Positions 35,401 to 44,279 are shown, counted from the stretch's first letter. The stretch: 64,000 bases of DNA from Streptomyces malaysiensis subsp. samsunensis (GCF_024519315.1 NZ_JANIIC010000026.1:1-64000); one strand, 5' to 3'. A program made the numbers and translations. The notes: generated by a model from the letters alone, not told the origin.

Positions 35401-36642
35401 CAGCACGTCGTCGAGCCGGGCCGCTCGGGCCGTCTCCCGCGCTTGGCGCAGCGTGCTCTCGACCCGCTGCTCGGCCGCTGACAGCCGCCCTTCGGCGCTC
35501 GTCAGGCGGCCGAGGGCGCGGGAGTTCGCCTGGGCGGCCTGATCCCGGTCCGCCTCCGCTCGGGCCCGCTCGGCGGCGGTGCGCCGCGCATCGGCCGCCG
35601 CCTGCTCCAGCTCCCGGGCGCTGCGCATCTCCGGACCCGCGCGCAGCGCGGCGTCCTGGGCCGTCAGCCGCACGGCCGTCTCCTCCAGCCGGGCGATCCG
35701 CTCCGCGGCCTCCGACCGTTGCCGCTCGGCCTCCTCCCGCTCGGTCCGCGCCTGGGACAGGTCACGGTGCAGCTGTTCGTAGCGGGCGTGTTCGCTGCGC
35801 GGCAGCCGGGCCCGTCGGCGGGTGGCCACGCGGGCGTAGCGGCGGTAGTGGTCGAGGAAGGCGGAGGCGGCCCGTTCGGCCTCACCGGCCGCTCGCAGTT
35901 CCTCCTTTTCCTCGTCCAGGGAGCGGAACGCCTCGGCCACATCGGCGATCACCGCCTGGTCCATGGGCGGCAGCGCCTCGGTCAGCGCGCGGGACAGCGC
36001 CGTCTCATTCGGGCGCTTGGACAACTGGGGCTGGCGCAGCTGGATGAGCAGGTCGACCAGGGCGGCGTAGCGCCGCTCGCCGAGCCCGAACAGCGCCTCG
36101 TCGACCGCCCTGCGGTACGCCTTCGCCTGGTCGTGGACCATGCCGCGGCCGGCGACGGCCTCGGCCAGGCGATCCCGCGACAGCGCGGTGCCGGTGGCGT
36201 CGAGCAGGGTCAGCTCCTCGCCGACGCGCTGGTCGGTGACCGCGTACCAGTGGCGGGCGATGCCGCGGCCCGTTACCGCTTTCAGCCCGCACAGCAGCGT
36301 GCGGAAGTGCGCCCGGCCCGAGTCCTGGTCGCGGCGGCCGAATTCGATCCAGGTGTAGCCGAGCCGCTCCGGGTGCGGGTGCCGGCCGCCGAGCAGCAGG
36401 TTCCACTCCATGCGCTTGCCCGGGTCGGCGTCGGGTTCCACCCGGCGGGCGGACAGGTCGCCGTCCAGGAGGAAGGGCAGGGTCAGGGCGAGCACCTTGG
36501 ACTTGCCGGTGCCGTTGTTGCCGCGCAGCAGCAGGCGGCCGTCACGGAACCAGAACTCCTCCGTGTCGTAGTGGAAGAGGTCGACCAGGCCGATGCGCAG
36601 CGGCTGCCACCGGCCGGGTGTCGGGTCGGGCAGGGCGGTCAC
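32497..36642 (-). CDS. jetC: Wadjet type II JetC SMC-like ATPase (operon 1)
   Basis: 1,381 residues (TIGR02680 family). Walker A at residues 41-48 (GNNGTGKS, in RLLLRGNNGTGKSKVLALTL). Two long coiled coils flank a hinge-like middle (about 560-760). ABC signature near 1250 (SGGERVLAVSVPLFAAAS), Walker B with catalytic Glu near 1273 (RLVTLDEAFAGVDDDSR), and a D-loop/H-loop region VVMTSEREWACYPQVPG. It is the loop-extruding motor that senses plasmid topology. Its start overlaps the jetB stop by ATGA. The C-terminal 40 residues are Pro-rich and variable. Complete frame. Confidence 0.95.
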   Translation of the reverse strand: MTALPDPTPGRWQPLRIGLVDLFHYDTEEFWFRDGRLLLRGNNGTGKSKVLALTLPFLLDGDLSARRVEPDADPGKRMEWNLLLGGRHPHPERLGYTWIEFGRRDQDSGRAHFRTLLCGLKAVTGRGIARHWYAVTDQRVGEELTLLDATGTALSRDRLAEAVAGRGMVHDQAKAYRRAVDEALFGLGERRYAALVDLLIQLRQPQLSKRPNETALSRALTEALPPMDQAVIADVAEAFRSLDEEKEELRAAGEAERAASAFLDHYRRYARVATRRRARLPRSEHARYEQLHRDLSQARTEREEAERQRSEAAERIARLEETAVRLTAQDAALRAGPEMRSARELEQAAADARRTAAERARAEADRDQAAQANSRALGRLTSAEGRLSAAEQRVESTLRQARETARAARLDDVLGPHDTVPEAELRHAAEESVARRRRTLDHVEELAAGAERAAGERRAAARRLDEAQTEAAHTAERQAQAEASATQAGQDLVGAVREHLDRCTELDLPDRTGLLDALHDWGTHLHGPSPAREQTAAAHRGQAADLADRAAALGQRLAELAERRTAARRELAELEAGGQHGPEAPRTRTPGLRDRTPGAPLWRLVDFHDHVTPDERAGLEAALEASGLLDAWVCPDGTMLEAGGHDVLLSPLPSHASRAGSVLADALRPAVDHGDPRATQVGEPAVSALLAAIGLGDTGAPGTWVAADGHFRIGALTGSWSKEAAVYVGEGAREEARRARIATLRGELDALADSTARHEAERATVAARRRTLDAELAAVPDDAPLRHAHAVAAAAADAAHRARTRQEERAAELTEAARREAEAATALTETADAVNLPADRPALTAVRQALADHTAALAALWPTLRDRAEARRTVADEQAETGRTGERVAELDQRMAEAARLAAAADEHHTTLRSTVGAAVAELERRLAETAGALATCERDQKQARHEYSAADRRAGRAEGRIEQLDKDVHEAAATRAEAIAALQRFAATGLLTVALPETPVPPLDGGAWAATPAIALARAIEAALSGTDDSEGAWERVQKRLSEEYKKLQDVLSRGGHSATARMTEDGMIVDLVYQGHGRAVPELAGALATEVHELTRILSAHEREILETHLLTEVAGTLQELIDTAERQVHAMNTELEQRPTSTGMKLRLIWRPSRKAPAGLAQARARLRQSADAWAAEDRAAVGEFLQAQIARAQAENATGSWLEVLTTALDYRAWHEFGIERHQHGAWVPATGPASGGERVLAVSVPLFAAASAHYATAAPHAPRLVTLDEAFAGVDDDSRAKCLGLLHAFDLDVVMTSEREWACYPQVPGIAIAQLSRVDDIDAVLVTRWQWDGAERARAPEPDRRMATVPAPGRSPGDPEPTPTENPAPGQDALWA

Positions 36643-37904
36643 GACTGCGGTGCCTTTCGCTTGGGTGTGCGGGGCGTGCGAGGAGCACGGGGTGTGCGGG
36701 AGGAAGCCTGTCCCGGTTCCGTCACGACGGTCTCGCCGACCGCGTACCGCGCGAGCGCGGGCAGGGGGACGATGCCCTTCGGGGTGGTGGCGACCAGGCC
36801 GAGCGCGGTGAGCCTCTCCAGCGCCTGGCCGACCAGCTCCGCCTCCGCGCCGGGCTGCTTGGCGCTCTTCGACCAGAACGCACCGTGTTCGGCGGCCAGC
36901 TCCTGAACCTTGCGTTCGAGGTCGGCGCGGCTCACCCCGCCGTCCATGGCCGTCAGGTGTTCGGCGAGCAGCAGGGTGACGTGCCCGTGCGTGCCCTGCT
37001 CCGGCATCCGTACGTCGGTCAGATCGTCGTGCGGGTCGACCATGGCGATGCCCTCGGCCCGCACCTCGGGAACCAGGCCGGTCAGTTCCGTGATGCGGGC
37101 GGTGAGGAAGGCGCGCTGGCGGGTCAGGTAGCCGAGTTCCTCGTCGGTCAGCTCCTCGTAGTACAGCACCGGGTCGTCCAGCAGCCTGCGGGTCAGCCGC
37201 TGGCGGATCGCGCGGAAGCGGAGCTCTTCGCTGTCCAGCGCGCTCTCGGCGGTCAGCTCGGCCAGCCGGTCCTCGAAGTCCTCGGTGGTGATCGTCGACG
37301 GGCCCCGGCGGGCGGCCAGCAGCCCGGCCAGGACGCGCCGCTGCACGTCGTAGAGCACGTCGCCGCTACCGCTGACGTATGCCTCCTCCTCGCCGGCCAC
37401 CCGCCGCAGCACCCCATGGCGCAGCAGCAGCCGCACCACCGCCGCCAGATCCAGGCGTTCGTCGCGGCGCTCCATGGTGAACTCCACCCCGGCGGCGGCC
37501 AGGTGGGGATCGGCGGCGTCCAGCACCACCTGCTCGGCCAGGCGGCCCAGGGCGATCTGCGCCTCACCCCGCTCCAGCGCGGCCAGCGCCAGACACAGCA
37601 GCACATACCGGCGGCGCGTGAACGCGGCGCGGCCACGGGACGCCTCGCGCGCCGGGTGGGTGGGATCGGCCAGGGTGCCGGGCGTCCGGGCCAGCCGGGC
37701 GGCCTCTGCGTCCACCCGCAGCGACCAGCCGGTGTTGCGGTCGAACCAGTCGCGCAGCTCCGAGGCGTGCTGCCGCACCAGCCGGAACTCGTCCGCGTGC
37801 GGGCCCTGCGCCAGCAACAGCGGCTCCTTCAACAGCGTACGGGCCGCCTTGTGCACCTCGGCCGTTCGCCGGCCGTCCAGCACCTCGCCCAGGGGCGTGG
37901 TCAT
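36639..37904 (-). CDS. jetB: Wadjet type II JetB, kite-like subunit (operon 1)
   Basis: 421 residues, TIGR02678 (DUF2398). Winged-helix kite protein that dimerises and binds the JetC heads: ARTLLKEPLLLAQGPHADEF near the start, RRYVLLCLALAALERGEAQI in the middle and the conserved RAEGIAMVDPHDDLTDVRMP segment near 300. The stop overlaps jetC and jetA ends 10 bp upstream, so translation is coupled. No defect seen. Confidence 0.93.
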   Translation of the reverse strand: MTTPLGEVLDGRRTAEVHKAARTLLKEPLLLAQGPHADEFRLVRQHASELRDWFDRNTGWSLRVDAEAARLARTPGTLADPTHPAREASRGRAAFTRRRYVLLCLALAALERGEAQIALGRLAEQVVLDAADPHLAAAGVEFTMERRDERLDLAAVVRLLLRHGVLRRVAGEEEAYVSGSGDVLYDVQRRVLAGLLAARRGPSTITTEDFEDRLAELTAESALDSEELRFRAIRQRLTRRLLDDPVLYYEELTDEELGYLTRQRAFLTARITELTGLVPEVRAEGIAMVDPHDDLTDVRMPEQGTHGHVTLLLAEHLTAMDGGVSRADLERKVQELAAEHGAFWSKSAKQPGAEAELVGQALERLTALGLVATTPKGIVPLPALARYAVGETVVTEPGQASSRTPRAPRTPRTPKRKAPQS

Positions 37905-37913
37905 CGCTCCCCC

Positions 37914-39503
37914 TCAATCGTCTCGGCCGGTGTGTGGCTGTCCCGCGCGGCCGGGCCTGGCGAGGTCGGTGATCTCGATCAGGTGGTCGGGCCCGCGGAA
38001 GGTCCCGCCCGGCGTACGGATTTCGGCCGTCGTCCCGTCGGCGAGGGCCGTCAGCCGGATCTCCATCGAGCCGTCGTTGCTGGTCGCCACCGTGTTCGTC
38101 ATACCGGGTCGCCACGTGGCCAGGGCATCGCCGAGCAGCTGCAAGAACAGTCCGAAGGCCACCGGGTCGAGTTCTCCCAGCGCGGACAACCGTATGGTGT
38201 CGTCCGTCGCGAGCCGGGCGCGGGCGGCGGCGATCTCCTCCGCCTGCCTGGCGGCGATCTCGGCGAGCCGGTGTCGCTGCTCGGAGCGGTCCTGCACCCG
38301 GCGGGCCCGCCCGCGGCGTTCGTAGCTGCCGGTACGGCGCAGTTGCGGGCTGATCCGCAGCGGCTCGGCCTCGGCCCACGACGTGGACGCGGGCACCGGG
38401 CGGGCCGTGCGCTCGGCCAGGGTATCGGCGTCCACGGTCAGATGACGCGCGGAGTACAGACCGAAGGCGGCGCGCCACAGCCGGTGCCGCGCCTCGTCGT
38501 CCGGGGCCTCGGCGAACCAGCGGGCCAGGGTACGGAAGTCCGCGGACCGGTCCGAACGCCCGGCCCGCCGCTCGTTCAACTGCCTGACAACCGCGAGGAG
38601 TTGCGGGATCGCCCCGAGGGCCCGCCCGCGCAGCAGCCGGGCCTGCGACTCACGGCCGTCCGCGGAGACGAACCAGGCGGTGAGCCCCGACCACTTCGCC
38701 GCCCACCGCTCATACGCCTGCTCCTCGGCGCTTTCGGCGTCCTCGGGCGCGGCGTCGGCCGCCTCACGGGCCGCCGCCAGCCGCAGCAGCACACCGGCCC
38801 GCCCGTCCTGCTCCAGCTCGCCGATGAGCACCGCGATCCGCCCGCCCAGCGTGATCAGGTCCTGGATGAACCGCTCCAGGTACTGGATCAGCCGGTCCTT
38901 GTAGGCGAGGAACACCTCGACCTCCACACCGTGCAGATCCATGGTGCGCTGGAGCGACCCCATGAACGCCCGCGCGTTCTCCGCCAGCGCCTCGAACCGG
39001 CCCGTCAGCGCCGACAGCGCCAGATGCGCCTTCGCCGCGTCCGGCCCGCCCTCCTCCCGCTCAGCCGCGATCACCAGAAGGGCCCGCAGCTGCGTGACGA
39101 TGTCGTGCAGCGCCACCGCCTGCAACGCACCGCGCCGCCCCAGCACCTCGTCGTACACCGACAACGCCTGCTCGGCGGCCTCCCCGGCCTGCGTGAGCTG
39201 GTAGATGAACCGCTTGCGGTAGAAGTCCTCGACCGCGGTGACCCGGGAGGTGTCCGGATCCGCCCGCAGATTGCCCCACTCCACGAGGCTGTCCAGCGCC
39301 TTCACCACCGCGTCCAGATCGGGCGGCCGGTGCTCCGGCTCCAGCGCGGCCTGCACGTCCTCGGGCCGCAGATGCACCGCGAACCGCTCCTTCGCCGCGA
39401 GGAACGCACACATCACCTGACGGTACAAAGCCGCGTTCGGCACGGTCAGATGGATGAAGGGCGCGTGCTCGCTGCCGCGCGGACCGGAAGCTGGTGACGT
39501 CAT
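37914..39503 (-). CDS. jetA: Wadjet type II JetA, kleisin-like subunit (operon 1)
   Basis: 529 residues, TIGR02677 (DUF2397). Kleisin-like bridge between the JetC ATPase heads: FIHLTVPNAALYRQVMCAFL at the N-terminus, LVEWGNLRADPDTSRVTAVE (winged helix), YKDRLIQYLERFIQDLITLG helices and a C-terminal LSALGELDPVAFGLFLQLLG domain. First gene of the operon; the promoter should lie just upstream of 39503, near the PIN remnant and repeat copy C. The operon covers 8.3 kb without internal stops. Confidence 0.93.
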   Translation of the reverse strand: MTSPASGPRGSEHAPFIHLTVPNAALYRQVMCAFLAAKERFAVHLRPEDVQAALEPEHRPPDLDAVVKALDSLVEWGNLRADPDTSRVTAVEDFYRKRFIYQLTQAGEAAEQALSVYDEVLGRRGALQAVALHDIVTQLRALLVIAAEREEGGPDAAKAHLALSALTGRFEALAENARAFMGSLQRTMDLHGVEVEVFLAYKDRLIQYLERFIQDLITLGGRIAVLIGELEQDGRAGVLLRLAAAREAADAAPEDAESAEEQAYERWAAKWSGLTAWFVSADGRESQARLLRGRALGAIPQLLAVVRQLNERRAGRSDRSADFRTLARWFAEAPDDEARHRLWRAAFGLYSARHLTVDADTLAERTARPVPASTSWAEAEPLRISPQLRRTGSYERRGRARRVQDRSEQRHRLAEIAARQAEEIAAARARLATDDTIRLSALGELDPVAFGLFLQLLGDALATWRPGMTNTVATSNDGSMEIRLTALADGTTAEIRTPGGTFRGPDHLIEITDLARPGRAGQPHTGRDD

Positions 39504-39800
39504 CGTCCCGGCATTCTTCCCGACGCCCGAGCCAGGGCGGAAATCCCCCCCGCGGGGGTTGACAGGATGCCCTGCCGCTTACGCGTCACACCCCGCATGC
39601 GCAGAGCGACCGGTCGCTCGCAGACCACACTGACCTCCCACCGAGAGCACGGTGACACGACGTACCTCTTCGGCGGCCGGCTCCGCCGCCAGGAACATCG
39701 CCGACCACGAAGAAAACCGTACGGCGCACCACTGACAAACTCGGTGGGCGCGGCACAACCGCCGCCGCGTGCGGGCGGTGAGGGCGCGGCTCGCGTGCGG
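39504..39800. other. Upstream region of Wadjet operon 1
   Basis: About 300 bp with no supported gene. It must hold the operon 1 promoter on the minus strand. A GAGCGACCGGTCGCTCG dyad (around 39604-39620) is visible and could be a hairpin or operator. Confidence 0.4.
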
Positions 39801-39905
39801 TCAGATCCTGATAACGGCGACCCGGCTGCCGCGCAGCCCGACGAGGTGATCACCAGCACCGCCACTCCACGGTTCCCGGGCATCTGTGTGACGGGCTGGT
39901 GGCCG
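39801..39905 (-). pseudogene. Possible PIN toxin 3' remnant
   Basis: One frame reads GNRGVAVLVITSS and the adjacent frame DHLVGLRGSRVAVIRI before a TGA at the end. Together they resemble the last strands of a PIN toxin (VLITSDPDDLxxL...VAVxxI). Only about 35 residues remain and the match is weak. Confidence 0.3.
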
Positions 39906-40050
39906 GGGGCGCGGTAGCCGTCTGGCGGCACACGCGGGCTGCCGGCGGATCATCGGGTTGTCGTCGACGTTCGCCATGGCCCTCGCCGCGTCGTGGGCAG
40001 CCGCCGCAACAGCGTGGACCGCTTGCTCCGGTGAGGCGCTGCCGCACGTT

Positions 40051-40191
40051 CGAGTGCCCGGCGGGGGACGCGGCAAATAGGGACGGACCGGGCCATTGAT
40101 GGGCGGTGAGCTGGTGATCCAGACGGCCGTCCCGGTGAATCGAGTGGGCACGTAGACGATCGGCGCTTCGGCCGCTGCGCACGGAGCCGCC
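40051..40191 (+). repeat. Dispersed repeat, copy C
   Basis: CGAGTGCCCGGCGGGGGACG, then AAATAGGGACGGACCGGGCC, GGTGAGCTGGTGATCCAGAC and the GTAGACGATCGGCGCTTCGG to GGAGCCGCC end. Its end lies 36 bp before the start of the first SWIM gene, so it may form that gene's leader or promoter region. Copies C and D share the left border CGAGTGCCCGG rather than the hairpin form. Confidence 0.85.
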
Positions 40192-40226
40192 CGTACGCCC
40201 ACCCGGGGGTGCGCTTGAATGACTGC

Positions 40227-41042
40227 ATGGCTGTGGTCATGGACGAGGAGACAGTGCACGCGTTCGCCGACGACACCGAGGTCACCGAGGGGCGGACGCT
40301 GCTCGCCGACGGCGCGGTGATCGAGGCGGAGAGTGAGCAGCGCGGCGTCAGCGGCTTGGTGCGGGACGGCTCGGGCGCCGCCTGCGACGTATGGGTGCAG
40401 GTCGTAGGGCGGGAACTGACGGCGGAATGCGACGGTCCGTGCGCCCTGGCCTCAGGACGCTTGTGTCGACATGCCGTCGCACTCGCCCTGCATGCCGTCG
40501 AACGGCGCTTGCCCTGGCACACCCCGCCCACCACCCGCCGCACGCCCGGCGAAGCCCTGCACGCGCTCACCGCCGTGGAGAAGGCCACCGTTCTGGACCG
40601 GCTGCTGGACGCTCGGCCCGAACTGCGCACGGAGGCCGACAAGATGGCCGTAGGACTGCTCGCTCCGCGTGAACGCACCGAACTGAACGCCCTTCAGGAG
40701 GGGACGGCGGCCGATGTCGAGCAGGCCCTGCGCGCCCTGGACACCGAGAGCCTGACCACCGGCTACCGCCCCGGCTTCGGGTACACCGACGTATACGAGG
40801 CGGCGAGCCACCTGATCGAGCCGGTCATCGAACAGCACGAGGCCGATGTCCGCCGCCGGCTGGCGCTGGGCATGCCCGACGCGGCCGAGGCCGTGGCCCT
40901 CGGCGTACTCGACGGTCTGGACGCCTGCGAAGGCGACTACGACGGCGACGAGGTGCTGTGCTACGCGGGGGAGAACCTCGCCGAGATCTACGGGTACAAA
41001 ATCCGTGAACTGCTGCGCACCGCGGGCCGGGCCATGGAGTAG
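40227..41042 (+). CDS. SWIM zinc-finger protein, short
   Basis: 271 residues from ATG 40227; ATG 40239 or GTG 40209 are alternatives, none with a clear ribosome site. The SWIM finger is near residues 65-90: ELTAECDGPCALASGRLCRH, with the CxxxC...CxH ligands. A helical C-terminal region follows (EQHEADVRRRLALGMPDAAE, LDGLDACEGDYDGDEVLCYA). SWIM fingers bind DNA or proteins. A second, larger SWIM gene lies downstream, and both are enclosed by repeat copies C and D, so they form one module inserted between the two Wadjet systems. Confidence 0.75.
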   Translation: MAVVMDEETVHAFADDTEVTEGRTLLADGAVIEAESEQRGVSGLVRDGSGAACDVWVQVVGRELTAECDGPCALASGRLCRHAVALALHAVERRLPWHTPPTTRRTPGEALHALTAVEKATVLDRLLDARPELRTEADKMAVGLLAPRERTELNALQEGTAADVEQALRALDTESLTTGYRPGFGYTDVYEAASHLIEPVIEQHEADVRRRLALGMPDAAEAVALGVLDGLDACEGDYDGDEVLCYAGENLAEIYGYKIRELLRTAGRAME

Positions 41043-41408
41043 GCCCGCCACCGTGCCGATGCGAGGCAGGCCGGGGAACACCTGCGACCCGAGGCTGAGC
41101 TTCAGGAGGGGGATATCAGATTGTCGCGGTAGCCGCGCTGAGGGAACCCGGCGGCACCACGCCCTGGGAGCGCGCTCACGGGTCCTGCTGGTGGGCAGCG
41201 CGAATCTCGCTGAATCCGGGGCAAGAAGGAACCCGGAAGCCGGGGTGCTCGCCACCGGCGGCCCCGCTCCGCACAGGGCCGCCGAACGCATCCGGCGAAT
41301 GAGGCGCCGGGGTTGGAGGCCAAGCCTGCCGAAGTCGTCAGCTCGCGCCCCTGGCCTCCCCTAGGCTGGCGGAGCATCAGAGCACAACCACGGCAGAGCG
41401 GAAGAACC
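41043..41408. other. Spacer between the two SWIM genes
   Basis: 366 bp without a supported coding frame. Presumably the promoter region of the second SWIM gene. Confidence 0.35.
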
Positions 41409-43085
41409 ATGCGCGGCCTCACCGAGGCGAACCTCAAAATGCTGGCCGGCACCCGTTCCTACGAGCGCGGGCTCGGCTACTTGGACGCGGTGTCCGGGGT
41501 CGAGGTCGGTGACGGCTGGGTCACCGCGAGTGTCCACGGCACGGAGCGGTACGAGGTGGAGTTGGTGCTGGACGGGCCCGGCGGGCTTTCCGGCGAGTGT
41601 GACTGCCCGTACGGCATGGAGGGCAACTTCTGCAAGCATCTGGTCGCCCTCGGCCTGACGGTGCTCGCCCAGCGGGAGAGCCTGCCGCGGCAGCGGAAGG
41701 CGGCCCGGGGCCGTGCGCAGGACCTTGACGGGTGGCTGTCCGCCCTGTCCAAGGACGCATTACTCGCCCTCGTCCGGGAACAGATCGCCGAGGACCGGCA
41801 GTTGCGCCGCCGCCTGGAGCTTCGGGCCGCGAGCGCTCGCGGCGACCTCGCCGCGGTCCGGGCCCGTATCCGTGATCTGCTGGATATCTCACCGTTCGCG
41901 CAGTACGGGTACGTCGAGTACGCCGATGCCCGCGCCTACGCCGACCAGGCCGGGCAGGCGGTGTCCGCGATCGGCGCGCTCACCGGTTCGGGCCGGGCCG
42001 ACGACGCGATCACCCTGGCGCGGGAGGCGATGAAGCTGCTCGTCGACGCGGTGGAGAGCGTCGACGACTCGGACGGATGGCTCGGGCAGGTCGGTGCGGA
42101 CCTCGCCGCCGCCCACCTCGAAGCGTGCGGTGCGGCACGCCCCGATCCCGTGGAGCTCGCGCGCTGGCTGGTTGGCCATGCGCTCGGCGACGTGGACGAC
42201 GGCCTCACGGACATCGACCCGCTCGACTACGAGGAAATCCTCGGCGAAGAGGGGATGGCCGTCCTGCGGAAGTCGGCGGTCGAGGCGTGGCGGGGGAACC
42301 GCCGCGGCTGGGCGGAGAAGTACCTGATGGAGCGTCTGGCCAAAGCGGGAGGGGATGTCGACGCGGTGATCGCCGTGCATGCGGCCGACCTCTCACCGAA
42401 CGGCCACACGCACCTGGTCATCGCCCACGAGCTGGACACCGCCCAGCGCCCCGACGAGGCCCTGCGCTGGGCGGAACGCGGCATCCAGGACGCCCGCGAC
42501 CTCGCCGACGTCGACACCGCCCTCGTCGACTACCTCTGTGACCGCTACGCGCAGGCGGATCGGCTCCCCGATGCCGTCGCCCTGCGCCGCGACCACTTCG
42601 GCGCCCGCCGCACCCTGCTCGCGTACCAGCAACTGCGAGCCGCCGCCGGGGCCGCGGACTGCTGGCCGGCCGAGCGTGAGGGAGCGCTGGCTCTGCTGCG
42701 TGCCGACGCAGAGCAGCAACAGCACTCCCGGTACGGCGGCCCGGTCCTGATCGACGCCCTGCTCGACGACAAGGACACCGACGCGGCCTGGCAAGCCGCC
42801 ACCGAGACCGGCGCCCACGACCAACAGTGGCTCACGCTCGCCGACCAGTCCCGTGCCGCCCGCCCCGCCGACGCGCTCGGCGTCTACCGGCGCCTGGCCG
42901 AACCCCTCACGAAGCAGACGGGCAACGCGATCTACGAGCAGCTCACCAGCCTGCTGCTGAGCATCCGCGACTGCCACCGCCGCCTGGGTACCCAGGACGA
43001 GTTCACCACGTACCTCACCGCCCTGCGCGCCGACCAGAAGCGCAAACGAAACCTGATGCGGCTCCTCGATCAGCACGGCCTGTGA
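41409..43085 (+). CDS. SWIM zinc-finger protein, long, with helical repeats
   Basis: 558 residues from ATG 41409. SWIM finger at about 60-85: SGECDCPYGMEGNFCKHLVA (CxC and CxH, canonical). The rest is a chain of helix pairs resembling TPR/solenoid repeats (RADDAITLAREAMKLLVDAV, LVIAHELDTAQRPDEALRWA, IYEQLTSLLLSIRDCHRRLG). Such SWIM-solenoid proteins are common in Streptomyces; the family name sometimes appears near defence or DNA-handling genes, but no activity is established. Same strand as the short SWIM gene, 366 bp downstream. Confidence 0.85.
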   Translation: MRGLTEANLKMLAGTRSYERGLGYLDAVSGVEVGDGWVTASVHGTERYEVELVLDGPGGLSGECDCPYGMEGNFCKHLVALGLTVLAQRESLPRQRKAARGRAQDLDGWLSALSKDALLALVREQIAEDRQLRRRLELRAASARGDLAAVRARIRDLLDISPFAQYGYVEYADARAYADQAGQAVSAIGALTGSGRADDAITLAREAMKLLVDAVESVDDSDGWLGQVGADLAAAHLEACGAARPDPVELARWLVGHALGDVDDGLTDIDPLDYEEILGEEGMAVLRKSAVEAWRGNRRGWAEKYLMERLAKAGGDVDAVIAVHAADLSPNGHTHLVIAHELDTAQRPDEALRWAERGIQDARDLADVDTALVDYLCDRYAQADRLPDAVALRRDHFGARRTLLAYQQLRAAAGAADCWPAEREGALALLRADAEQQQHSRYGGPVLIDALLDDKDTDAAWQAATETGAHDQQWLTLADQSRAARPADALGVYRRLAEPLTKQTGNAIYEQLTSLLLSIRDCHRRLGTQDEFTTYLTALRADQKRKRNLMRLLDQHGL

Positions 43086-43204
43086 ACCCACGACCGGCCC
43101 CTGAAAGCCGAGCCTGTACGACCGGAGCCTGGGGCGTCCGACGGCCGGTTGGGAATCGTCGTATGGCATGGGCCGACTGCTGTAGTGAAGCGCTTCTCGC
43201 AGGC

Positions 43205-43544
43205 TCGAGTGCCCGGCGGGGGACACGGAAAATGGGGACGAACGGGATCATCGGTGCCCGGTGAGCTGGTCATCCAGACCACCTTCCCGGTGACGGTGCC
43301 CCGAGCTCGCACGTAACCGACCGGTGCTCCGACCGCACGGGAGCCGCCCCTGACGGCTTCCGTGCCGCCACCCGGCGGCTCGGCCGTGGGGCAACCCCCT
43401 CACCTATGGGTGTGGTCCTGGATACAGTGGGTAGTCACAGCGTTGCTCGGCCACCTCGACCGGAGGCAGACATGGCCCGTGCCTGGGAGGCTGACCCGTC
43501 CGCGTTATTCGAGCGTCGGCTGGGGAAGTCGGCCGAAGAGCTAG
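43205..43544 (+). repeat. Dispersed repeat, copy D, with extended homology to copy A
   Basis: The core (43205-43353) runs from GAGTGCCCGGCGGGGGACAC to GGGAGCCGCC. From about 43255 to 43544 it is collinear and almost identical with copy A (16893-17183), including CACCTATGGGTGTGGTCCTG, the GATACAGT promoter-like element, GGAGGCAGAC ribosome site and the first 24 codons of the following gene. The identity ends at CTAG, the site where the IS entered in copy A. Confidence 0.9.
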
Positions 43545-43810
43545 GGAACTCCGACGGCAACGACGAGTGTCCGGACATCTGGCAGCTCGACAACGGTGAT
43601 GTGGCTGTGATCGGCAGGGATCTGACAGCCGTCTACGGCCCCCGCCTGCCGCAGGGCGTGAACCTCGCTCCTGATGAGCGGCTGGTCGTCATCCCGGGGA
43701 ACATGCTCCGCGCGGCGAAGAAGGACATCCCCGATGCCGATCACATCGCCAGGCGGACAGGACGAGCACTTCGGCAGCACCCACTCCGAGCTGTCGGGAT
43801 CCTCACGTGA
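43472..43810 (+). CDS. Small actinobacterial hypothetical protein
   Basis: 112 residues from ATG 43472, with GGAGG five bases before. Residues 1-24 (MARAWEADPSALFERRLGKS...) are duplicated at 17111. The middle is CPDIWQLDNGDVAVIGRDLT, DERLVVIPGNMLRAAKKDIP. I recall short Streptomyces proteins with this 'CPDIWxLDNGDxAVIGRDLT' pattern next to DUF6879 genes, ending near IPDA. The final 23 residues (ADHIARRTGRALRQHPLRAV) are probably readthrough into foreign sequence. The usual partner gene is absent. Confidence 0.7.
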   Translation: MARAWEADPSALFERRLGKSAEELGNSDGNDECPDIWQLDNGDVAVIGRDLTAVYGPRLPQGVNLAPDERLVVIPGNMLRAAKKDIPDADHIARRTGRALRQHPLRAVGILT

Positions 43811-43921
43811 CGTCGTCCAGGCGAGAAGTGTGCACGGAGGCATCCACTTCCACGCGCAGGCCACACCGGACGCGGGGAGCTCCTCCAACCCTGTCCCACG
43901 CCAGTTACCGGCCGACGTGGG

Positions 43922-44257
43922 CGGATCGAGACGTACGGGACGGCGGACGACGGTCGGCTGTTCTTCAACGAGCGGGGTGGGCTCGTCGCTTCGTGCACCT
44001 ACTACCGGGTCTGGCACGAGGCGCGGGGCCTGGCGCTTCCGCCCGATCAGGTCGCTTCGCCGCTGGTCGGTCGCCCGTACGACCTGCGGCCCTCGGCGTT
44101 GTCCACGTGGCTCAACGCTGGAGTGGACCCCACCGAGGTTGCCGAGCGGGCCGGGAACAGCGTGGAAGTGCTGTTCTCCCGGTACGCGAAGTGCCTGTAC
44201 GGCAGGCAGGAGATCGCCAACGGTCGCATCGGAGATCTGCTGCGCGAGTACGAGTGA
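43922..44257 (+). pseudogene. Tyrosine recombinase C-terminal remnant, copy 1
   Basis: Frame RIETYGTADDGRLFFNERGG, YYRVWHEARGLALPPDQVAS, LRPSALSTWLNAGVDPTEVA, ERAGNSVEVLFSRYAKCLYG, ending DLLREYE. This is the catalytic end of an actinobacterial integrative-element integrase: the HxLR block is altered, and the GHS His is Asn (AGNS), but the Tyr of SRYAK remains. The N-terminal two-thirds is gone. A terminator and repeat copy E follow, so this was once the int end of an integrated element. Confidence 0.8.
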
Positions 44258-44279
44258 TCGGCGCACCACGCACCATCGC

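Noticed and set aside
36618..39497. Open frame of 959 codons on the plus strand opposite jetA and jetB
   Set aside because: Composition-driven shadow of the high-GC Wadjet genes; repetitive Arg/Gly/Leu content, no start signal and no family.
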